Below are positions 1 through 4,663 of a stretch of DNA of 5,626 nt, in pieces. The DNA is taken from contig NZXL01000043.1 in assembly GCA_002697705.1 (NCBI GenBank), positions 8,159-13,784 of the forward strand. Reading direction: 5' to 3'. The first letter of the stretch is position 1. Each line of letters starts with the position of its first letter. The notes beneath the pieces are model-generated. The model did no database searches. It was not told the origin of the DNA and worked only from the letters and a program-made list of their open reading frames with translations. The translations under genes were made by a program, and so were the position numbers. This stretch comes from Methanobacteriota archaeon (lineage in GTDB: Archaea; Thermoplasmatota; Poseidoniia; Poseidoniales; Poseidoniaceae).

Positions 1-176
1 AGTGATTTACCACTCGCTGTAGGTATGGCTAAAAGCACATTTCTTCCTTTGAAAATTGACGGCATCGCTTCAAATTGAGGGGGGTCTAACTTACTAATAC
101 CCCATTTATCAGTAATGAAATCTTTTACTGAATCTGGCAAATCCAGTTCGGAAATACGCTCTTTCCCGGCCGCCAT
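1..176 (-). CDS. hel308: Hel308-like superfamily 2 DNA helicase, N-terminal fragment
   Basis: Only the first 58 codons are in the window; the gene runs off the left edge. Translating the minus strand from the ATG at 176-174 gives a protein with a Q-motif-like LDPPQ (residues 30-34) and a Walker A (motif I) PTASGKS (residues 52-58), preceded by a hydrophobic LLAI strand. The short N-terminal lead, the F/D-PPQ motif about 20 residues before motif I, and the IPTASGKS form are those of archaeal Hel308/Ski2-type helicases. These are 3'-5' DNA helicases that act on stalled or branched replication forks. The start is well supported because the lead length fits the family. No Shine-Dalgarno is seen; instead a 9-bp inverted repeat ends two bases before the ATG. 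It is divergent from the membrane protein gene at 268. A different Ski2-like helicase cannot be excluded, since motifs II-VI are outside the window. Confidence 0.85.
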   Translation of the reverse strand, partial: MAAGKERISELDLPDSVKDFITDKWGISKLDPPQFEAMPSIFKGRNVLLAIPTASGKS

Positions 177-267
177 GTTTAGACTGTCGCGCCAACAGTC
201 CAAAAGGACAACGCTTCCAAGAGTAATTCCGACACCCATAAGACCCTTCGACTATTCACCTTACAAC
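177..267. promoter_or_regulatory. Divergent intergenic region between helicase and membrane protein genes
   Basis: This 91-bp spacer must hold the promoters of both flanking genes, which read away from each other. I see no clear TATA box in either direction; a weak ATAAG lies around 237-241, about 27-31 bases before the ATG at 268. No purine-rich ribosome binding site precedes either start, which would fit leaderless transcripts. An inverted repeat at 179-203 occupies the helicase-proximal end. Confidence 0.5.
179..203 (-). repeat. Inverted repeat / potential RNA hairpin next to the helicase start
   Basis: Arms at 179-187 and 195-203 pair over 9 bp in minus-strand RNA (UUGGACUGU with ACAGUCUAA, one G-U wobble) around a 7-nt loop UGGCGCG. 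The inner six pairs (GACTGT/ACAGTC) are perfect in DNA. The repeat ends two bases upstream of the helicase ATG. It could be an operator or a structure covering the start codon. Chance occurrence is possible, since only 9 pairs are involved. Confidence 0.5.
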
Positions 268-906
268 ATGAGCGATGAGATTGACTCTATTATCGAAGAC
301 CGACTTTCAGTTTTTGACGATGAACCGGACCTCAATGACTGGGTGGAAGTGATGTGTGGAGCCGCTATGGCTGTTATCGGAATTTTCCACTTAGTTCAGC
401 CTGGCGAATTGGTAGATCCTGATATTATGAGATGGTTTGCAGCTGCAGTAGTTGCAGCAGGTGCGGTATGGGCAGGACACGGACTGAAAGATATGGCTGT
501 TAAAGAGGTTAGACGCTCTATTGCAATCCTAGAACTCTCAGGTGAAATGCCAGCAGAGGGTCCAAATCACGGACTAATTAGAGATGTATTACTAAATCCA
601 GAAGATTACAAAAGTTTCCTCATTGAAGCGTATAACTCCGCTTGGGACGATGGAATAATTACTGAAGAAGAGCTAAACGAACTGAAATCATTCCAAAGTG
701 CGCTTGGAATATCTGATAAGGAAGCCGCTGAAATGAATGTTGAGGCTGCAATTAAGTCGGCTGCTAAGGATGGAGACATCAGTGAAAAGGAAGAATCCAT
801 GATAAAGAAGATTGCTGAAGAGGCTGACATGGATGGCGAAAGTAAGGTTGAAGAGGCTAAAACTAAGGCAAAAAGCAAGTCTAAGAGTAAGTCAAAAAAG
901 AAGTGA
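268..906 (+). CDS. Membrane-anchored TerB-like protein with Lys/Ser tail (function unknown)
   Basis: I do not recognise a named family for the whole 212-residue protein. It has an acidic N-terminus (1-25), two hydrophobic helices (about 26-43 and 54-73) joined by a short loop, a mixed linker, then a helical acidic region (about 116-187). That region contains two D-G-x-I-[TS]-E-[EK]-E elements, at 128-135 and 168-175. Such repeated DGxI..E helices are typical of TerB-like (tellurite-resistance/DUF533-type) domains, which are thought to bind metal. It ends in a Lys/Ser tail, residues 202-212. The frame stays open upstream to an ATG at 115, but I chose 268: the extension would lie antisense over the helicase N-terminus and is Ser/Arg-rich with no recognisable fold, whereas 268 begins in the spacer. 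Its TGA touches the stop of the convergent protease gene. Membrane placement is inferred from hydrophobicity. Single EF-hand-like half-motifs are an alternative reading of the acidic part. Confidence 0.75.
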   Translation: MSDEIDSIIEDRLSVFDDEPDLNDWVEVMCGAAMAVIGIFHLVQPGELVDPDIMRWFAAAVVAAGAVWAGHGLKDMAVKEVRRSIAILELSGEMPAEGPNHGLIRDVLLNPEDYKSFLIEAYNSAWDDGIITEEELNELKSFQSALGISDKEAAEMNVEAAIKSAAKDGDISEKEESMIKKIAEEADMDGESKVEEAKTKAKSKSKSKSKKK

Positions 907-1437
907 TTAAAGTTTCTTATCAATCAGAATTGTATTACATTCCCTACACTTATACATGCCTTTAGAAGGCTTTTTCCTTGGGAATTGCTTATCACAAGTA
1001 CTGCATGACCAAATCCACTTAGCGTTCTTCAATCTCAAAAATTCTGTAAATTCGGAACCATGTTTAACCGCTTTACTTCCAGGCCAAGATTTCTCCATGT
1101 ATCGAAATCTCTTATCATGCTCCCTAAATCCAAGTGCATGGATATATTCATGATGTAATACAAATGCAGCATAAGCATTCCACCTTTCTTCTAAGAGATG
1201 AGGATGAATATTGATCTCTTGTACATCTGAAGGTTTCAGATTGGATATATCTACTCCTTTCTTCCACCTTGTAACTCCATGCCTTTGTGTTGCGTTAATC
1301 CTTAGAACTCCAAGATCAATATTTTCTAATTCCTCTGTATCTATTTCGTGCCAAATTTCCATATCTTGCATCAAATCTAAGACAATCGATCTTAATTCTT
1401 CTAACTTAATCATCTGGTCAGGCTTTGGTTTGACCAT
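907..1437 (-). CDS. SprT-like zinc metalloprotease with C-terminal zinc ribbon
   Basis: The 176-residue protein has the gluzincin-type motif HEYIH (96-100), with H96, E97 and H100 as zinc ligand, catalytic glutamate and zinc ligand. A likely third ligand, H107, sits in GFREHDKRF, recalling the H-[GD]-x-x-F element of SprT/Spartan/Wss1-like proteases. A C-terminal zinc ribbon follows, with C145/C148 and C164/C167. SprT/Spartan/Wss1 relatives cleave proteins crosslinked to DNA or bound at replication forks, so a role in DNA-protein crosslink repair is plausible but inferred. The gap between the second and third His is only six residues, nearer to YgjP/WLM-type proteases than to human Spartan. 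The start at 1437 is supported by a TGAGG at 1445-1449, seven bases upstream of the ATG and overlapping the stop of the thioesterase gene. The two therefore form an operon with a 9-bp gap. Predicted soluble; no signal peptide. Confidence 0.85.
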   Translation of the reverse strand: MVKPKPDQMIKLEELRSIVLDLMQDMEIWHEIDTEELENIDLGVLRINATQRHGVTRWKKGVDISNLKPSDVQEINIHPHLLEERWNAYAAFVLHHEYIHALGFREHDKRFRYMEKSWPGSKAVKHGSEFTEFLRLKNAKWIWSCSTCDKQFPRKKPSKGMYKCRECNTILIDKKL

Positions 1438-1444
1438 CGAAATT

Positions 1445-1449
1445 CCTCA
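1445..1449 (-). promoter_or_regulatory. Shine-Dalgarno overlapping the thioesterase stop codon
   Basis: The minus strand reads TGAGG, in which TGA is the thioesterase stop and GAGG is complementary to the 3' end of 16S rRNA. It lies seven bases before the ATG of the SprT-like gene. This arrangement fixes that start and suggests translational coupling within one transcript. Confidence 0.65.
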
Positions 1450-1914
1450 ATTCCAACGATGATATGCGGGGTGACCTTCTTTTACTGCCACAAATAATCC
1501 CTCACCAGTAGCACAAACTTTTCCATTAGCTTCTAAAAGAAGTTCAATTTCAACTTTATTACCATCAATAGATTTTACCTGACTGGTTATACATAGCATA
1601 GTATCTGTGGGAGTTGGCCTTCTCAGTTTTACAGAGTAAGAAGCAGTAACGGTACATGGTGGCTCATCTAAATCACCTTCGTCCATCAAAGCAATAGCTG
1701 CAGTCCAATTACCATGACAATCGAGCAAAGTTCCTATAATTCCACCATTTATCATTCCTGGAAATGCCTGATGATGTTGTTCAGGCATAAATTCGAGATA
1801 AAGGCCATTTTCAATCCTATTACTGATAATCTGTAATCCATCTTTGTTTGCTGGCCCACAGCCAAAACAAATTGAATTTGGCGCAAACTTTTGTTGTACT
1901 CCAATAACTTCCAT
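1447..1914 (-). CDS. PaaI-type hotdog-fold acyl-CoA thioesterase family protein
   Basis: With the ATG at 1914 the product is 155 residues, the usual size of a single hotdog domain. The N-terminal CFGCGPANKDGL (16-27) is the CFxCGxxNxxGL signature of PaaI/4HBT-like proteins. The central PGMINGGIIGTLLDCHGNW (52-70) is the hotdog helix. SYSVKLRRPTP (92-102) is the strand with the conserved [ML]xRPxP-like end. The family hydrolyses CoA thioesters as dimers or tetramers in the cytosol; the substrate cannot be told here. Where many relatives have His before the GG of the helix, this one has Asn (N56). The frame extends upstream to an ATG at 1968 (173 residues), but those 18 residues are not hotdog-like and would use up the divergent promoter space, so 1914 is preferred. 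It is the first gene of an operon with the SprT-like protease. Catalytic activity is inferred. Confidence 0.8.
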   Translation of the reverse strand: MEVIGVQQKFAPNSICFGCGPANKDGLQIISNRIENGLYLEFMPEQHHQAFPGMINGGIIGTLLDCHGNWTAAIALMDEGDLDEPPCTVTASYSVKLRRPTPTDTMLCITSQVKSIDGNKVEIELLLEANGKVCATGEGLFVAVKEGHPAYHRWN

Positions 1915-1999
1915 GATTAGGCTAATACAAGTCCGTCTTTCTTTGTTTGTATTAAGATACAATAGCATTGTTCATGATGAATGAACTACTCGCCTGTAC
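1915..1999. promoter_or_regulatory. Divergent promoter region with TTGTAT repeats
   Basis: This 85-bp AT-rich spacer separates the divergent thioesterase and deacylase genes. It contains three copies of TTGTAT: plus strand 1947-1952, minus strand 1962-1957 and minus strand 1930-1925. AT-rich stretches at about 1945-1963 lie roughly 35 bases from the thioesterase start and 40-50 from the deacylase start, so they could contain TATA elements for both. Neither start has a purine-rich ribosome binding site. Confidence 0.5.
1923..1954. repeat. 8-bp inverted repeat TAATACAA / TTGTATTA
   Basis: TAATACAA at 1923-1930 and TTGTATTA at 1947-1954 are perfect reverse complements with a 16-base spacer. The right arm is also part of a tighter palindrome, TTGTAT-TAAG-ATACAA, at 1947-1962. 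The nested arrangement between two divergent genes suggests an operator, but AT-rich sequence makes chance matches more likely. Confidence 0.45.
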
Positions 2000-3325
2000 A
2001 TGGGTGACAAGAAGAAGGTCAAGAAGACAAAGATTCGAGTCGCTCACGAATTACCGAAAAGAAGACGTATTGCAATCCAAGAAGCATTGGATGCGCACCA
2101 AACAGAAGACCGCCCAGAATGGGATAGAAGTGCCGAATGGGGTAATATAAGACTGTATAGAAAAATCATCAAACCAGGAACAATAAGAACGATTTCAATG
2201 CCCCTCTTAGAGGTTGACCTAGGAGATCCATGGCCAATTCCTGTAACAATTATCCATGGCGAAAGACCGGGCCCGACAATAACAGTTCTTGGTGGAATAC
2301 ATGGTGATGAATTAACAGGTCCATCTGCATGTACTCACCTTCTATCAAATGCTTTCACTGATATTGGCAAACCACTCAATCCAAAACAGATGGCTGGTAC
2401 TGTAAGAATTGTACCGGTGGTTAATCTTCCTGGATATCGTTCTAAATCGAGATATTTTCCTGATGGAAGAGACCTAAATCGAAATTTCCCTGGAAATTTC
2501 AAAAGTACAACCACCAGACGTGTTGCAGCGCAAGTATGGAAATACTTACTAAGTGACACTGATGCCATTATTGACTTACACAGTGCTGCAAAAGGGCGTT
2601 CTAATATGCCTCAACTAAGAGCGGATTTGGCTCATGCTGGTTCAAATATTTTAGCTAAAGCATTTGGAATTGAAATTATCCTTGATTCTAAACCCCCTTC
2701 TGGTTCTTTGAGAAAAGCAGCTGTTGAGAATGATATTCCTTCAATTACTTACGAAGGTGGTGGCGCAAATCTACTAGACAATGAATCTGTAAAGGTTGCA
2801 ATACATGGAGTTATGAATGTACTGAGGTCTCTAAGAATGATACCTGGCAAGCCCCATCGTCCAAGATTCCGTATGCTGGCTAGTGGTTCATTATGGCTTA
2901 GAGCAAGTGAAGGAGGATTATTGGATATGTTTGTTACTTCAGGTTCTGTTATGAGAGAGGGTGAAGTGATAGCGACAATTTCAGACCCTGCAACTCCAGG
3001 ACTTACAGTTGATATTGTAGCACCTGAGGATGGTTTATTGGTGGGTGCTGCAACTAATCCATTTACAGCCAGTGGAATGCCTGTTGCTCACTTTTTACCT
3101 ATTTCTAAACACATGAAATTACTTGAAGAACAGATTGATAACAATGGCAATTTCATTGTTTGTGGTTCAGAGGAAGACGCTGTTTGGCGAGAAGAAAAGG
3201 ATGTTGATGAAGTAAATGTCGAAGGTGAGTGGAGTGGAGGCGGTGTTGATACTGAATGGATGATAGGCCGTTCAAATCAACAAAAACCAAACCCATTTTC
3301 CGATGATGAAGAAGCCGGTGCTTAA
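2000..3325 (+). CDS. Succinylglutamate desuccinylase/aspartoacylase-family zinc deacylase
   Basis: The 441-residue protein belongs to the AstE/AspA branch of the M14 carboxypeptidase fold. Zinc ligands are visible as H101 and E104 in GGIHGDELTG and H194 in DLHSA. RDLNRNFPG (157-165) supplies the substrate-binding Arg/Asn residues, and E252 in TYEGGG is the likely catalytic Glu. A C-terminal beta-rich domain (about 290-368) with VDIVAPEDGLLVG resembles the lipoyl-like half-barrel found in this family. Members remove N-acyl groups from amino acids or related small molecules; the substrate is not identifiable here. Unusual additions are a basic N-terminus with 11 Lys/Arg in the first 23 residues and an acidic Trp/Gly-rich tail after about 385. 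An in-frame TGA at 1982 makes 2000 the first usable ATG. It is divergent from the thioesterase, and its stop overlaps the stop of the convergent synthase gene by 4 bp. Confidence 0.85.
   Translation: MGDKKKVKKTKIRVAHELPKRRRIAIQEALDAHQTEDRPEWDRSAEWGNIRLYRKIIKPGTIRTISMPLLEVDLGDPWPIPVTIIHGERPGPTITVLGGIHGDELTGPSACTHLLSNAFTDIGKPLNPKQMAGTVRIVPVVNLPGYRSKSRYFPDGRDLNRNFPGNFKSTTTRRVAAQVWKYLLSDTDAIIDLHSAAKGRSNMPQLRADLAHAGSNILAKAFGIEIILDSKPPSGSLRKAAVENDIPSITYEGGGANLLDNESVKVAIHGVMNVLRSLRMIPGKPHRPRFRMLASGSLWLRASEGGLLDMFVTSGSVMREGEVIATISDPATPGLTVDIVAPEDGLLVGAATNPFTASGMPVAHFLPISKHMKLLEEQIDNNGNFIVCGSEEDAVWREEKDVDEVNVEGEWSGGGVDTEWMIGRSNQQKPNPFSDDEEAGA
3322..3325. other. Shared stop palindrome of convergent genes
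   Basis: The four bases TTAA serve as stop on both strands: TAA at 3323-3325 ends the deacylase, and the complement of TTA at 3322-3324 ends the synthase. The genes thus overlap tail to tail by 4 bp. Any transcription termination must occur inside the opposing gene. Confidence 0.9.
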
Positions 3326-4581
3326 GATTGATTTAGGAACTTCTTAACAGCTGCCTCTACTTCAGAATCTTCCATATTTCTTCTTTGACTTTTTGCCACC
3401 TCAAAAATGTGGGCAACTAAATCATCTTCTGCCTCATATCCATTCTGCTCTAACCACCAAATAATATTCGAACGTCCTGCCATATGACCGATTCTAATTA
3501 CTTGCTTTAATCCAAAATCACCGGCTGGAACTCCTGAATAAACCCTATCAGCCAACCAATTATCGCCTTTTCTCATCGCTTTGATTACTGCTGAGGCATG
3601 TACTCCTGTTCCTGTTTCAAAAGCATCTTCGCCAAATACTGGGTAATTTCTAGGAAGTGGCACTTCTATGTATTTATTAGCCAATCTAGTATACTCATCA
3701 AGATGAGTTAGGTCATTATCGATAACTCCCATTAATTTCAAATTGACTAATGTTTGATCTAATGGAGCATTTCCTGCTCTTTCACCAACTCCTAAAGCAG
3801 TCCCATGAATGACATCAGCACCTGCTTCAACCGCTGCGATATTATTTGCAACTCCAAGACCTCTATCTTGATGTCCGTGCCAATTTACTTCAATCTCACT
3901 TCTCTTGTAACCACCATCTTTGATAACTTCTTCATCTATGAAATTTAATAATTTCTTGACTCCATTAGGAGTTACATGCCCACATGTATCACAAACACAA
4001 AGTCTGCGAACTCCTAATTCCATTGCTCTTTGATAGATTTTCTTTACATCATCAGGCTTTGATCTAGTGGTGTCTTCTGTGACAAACATAACTTGGACTT
4101 CGTTTTCAACAGCATAACTAACTGCCTTTTCCATTGTTGAAATCAATTTATCCATAGTCCAGCCTTCCGTATATTGACGAATTGGACTAGTTCCTAAGAA
4201 AGCGGATGCTTGAATGGGGATTCCGTGCTTGTTTTGCATTTCAACTAGAGGCTCGATGTCATTCATCAATGTTCTAACTGCAGCACCAGGCCTAATTTGA
4301 TAATCGTTTGAGATGATATGATTTATCAGAGCATCGATGTGTTCTCTATGGAATGGTCCTGCACCTGGTAGACCAAGGTCGACTTTTTGAATTCCTAATT
4401 TCTCCATGTAACTTAACAATTCTATTTTTTGCTCGATAGTTGGATTTCTTGCACTAGGGCTTTGAAGACCATCTCTAAGGGTTTCATCATCAAACCAAAC
4501 TCCATGAGGATGATTAGATGGATTTCTGTTGAAATCATACTCAATAGTATTCCAATCATAAATCAAAGAACGCTCATCCAT
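3322..4581 (-). CDS. Alpha-isopropylmalate/homocitrate synthase-family enzyme (HMGL-like)
   Basis: The 419-residue protein has the TIM-barrel motifs of the DRE-TIM/HMGL-like group. DDETLRDGLQSP (31-42) carries the metal ligand Asp32 and Arg36, HGHQD (235-239) the two metal-binding His, and GVGERAGNAPLDQ (264-276) the G-x-GERAGN element of LeuA and homocitrate synthases. GVHASAVIKA (326-335) fits the post-barrel subdomain. These enzymes condense or cleave acyl-CoA with 2-oxo acids; HMG-CoA lyases share the barrel. It lacks the roughly 100-residue leucine-binding regulatory domain of LeuA, so it resembles homocitrate or citramalate synthases in length. I cannot assign the substrate. GLQSP in place of GEQ at the DRE motif marks a divergent subgroup. 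The start at 4581 is supported by GAGG eight bases upstream. It follows gyrA on the same strand after 82 bp and may share its transcript. Predicted cytosolic. Confidence 0.8.
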   Translation of the reverse strand: MDERSLIYDWNTIEYDFNRNPSNHPHGVWFDDETLRDGLQSPSARNPTIEQKIELLSYMEKLGIQKVDLGLPGAGPFHREHIDALINHIISNDYQIRPGAAVRTLMNDIEPLVEMQNKHGIPIQASAFLGTSPIRQYTEGWTMDKLISTMEKAVSYAVENEVQVMFVTEDTTRSKPDDVKKIYQRAMELGVRRLCVCDTCGHVTPNGVKKLLNFIDEEVIKDGGYKRSEIEVNWHGHQDRGLGVANNIAAVEAGADVIHGTALGVGERAGNAPLDQTLVNLKLMGVIDNDLTHLDEYTRLANKYIEVPLPRNYPVFGEDAFETGTGVHASAVIKAMRKGDNWLADRVYSGVPAGDFGLKQVIRIGHMAGRSNIIWWLEQNGYEAEDDLVAHIFEVAKSQRRNMEDSEVEAAVKKFLNQS

Positions 4582-4663
4582 AATAATCGCCTCAGGTAGA
4601 AAATTACTTCCGCCCTATGACATGACAAATCGTAATCATGTTTGAAGTCGTCGATACTCCAAA
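4582..4663 (-). promoter_or_regulatory. gyrA-synthase intergenic region
   Basis: This 82-bp gap lies between the gyrA stop and the synthase start. It holds an inverted repeat, ACATGA at 4620-4625 with TCATGT at 4636-4641 (10-base loop), and a tandem TGTCATGTCAT on the minus strand. A TGAGG follows near the synthase start. I see no strong TATA box or T-run terminator, so read-through from gyrA is possible. Confidence 0.4.
4590..4594 (-). promoter_or_regulatory. Shine-Dalgarno of the synthase gene
   Basis: The minus strand reads TGAGG, eight bases upstream of the ATG at 4581. It is the same pentamer used before the SprT-like gene. Its presence favours this start and an internal position in a longer transcript. 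Confidence 0.6.

Noticed and set aside
115..267. Upstream 51-codon extension of the membrane protein frame
   Set aside because: It lies antisense over the helicase N-terminus, is Ser/Arg/Pro-rich without a fold, and 268 gives a sensible acidic start in the divergent spacer.
606..923. Minus-strand reading frame opposite the membrane protein
   Set aside because: Its Ser/Phe-rich product is the mirror of the acidic/Lys-rich codons of the real gene and shows no motif.
956..1462. Two plus-strand reading frames opposite the SprT-like gene
   Set aside because: They lie antisense to a gene with intact HExxH and zinc ribbon motifs and have no recognisable domain.
1915..1968. N-terminal 18-codon extension of the thioesterase to an ATG at 1968
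   Set aside because: The added residues are not part of a hotdog fold and would cover the probable promoter and inverted repeats; 1914 gives the usual family length. Not fully excluded.
1968..2150. 60-codon plus-strand frame starting upstream of the deacylase
   Set aside because: It is out of frame with the deacylase, overlaps its start and has no motif.
4620..4641. Inverted repeat ACATGA/TCATGT as a terminator for gyrA
   Set aside because: Only six AT-rich pairs with a 10-base loop and no U-run follow, so it does not support a terminator call; it is kept only as a note in the spacer.
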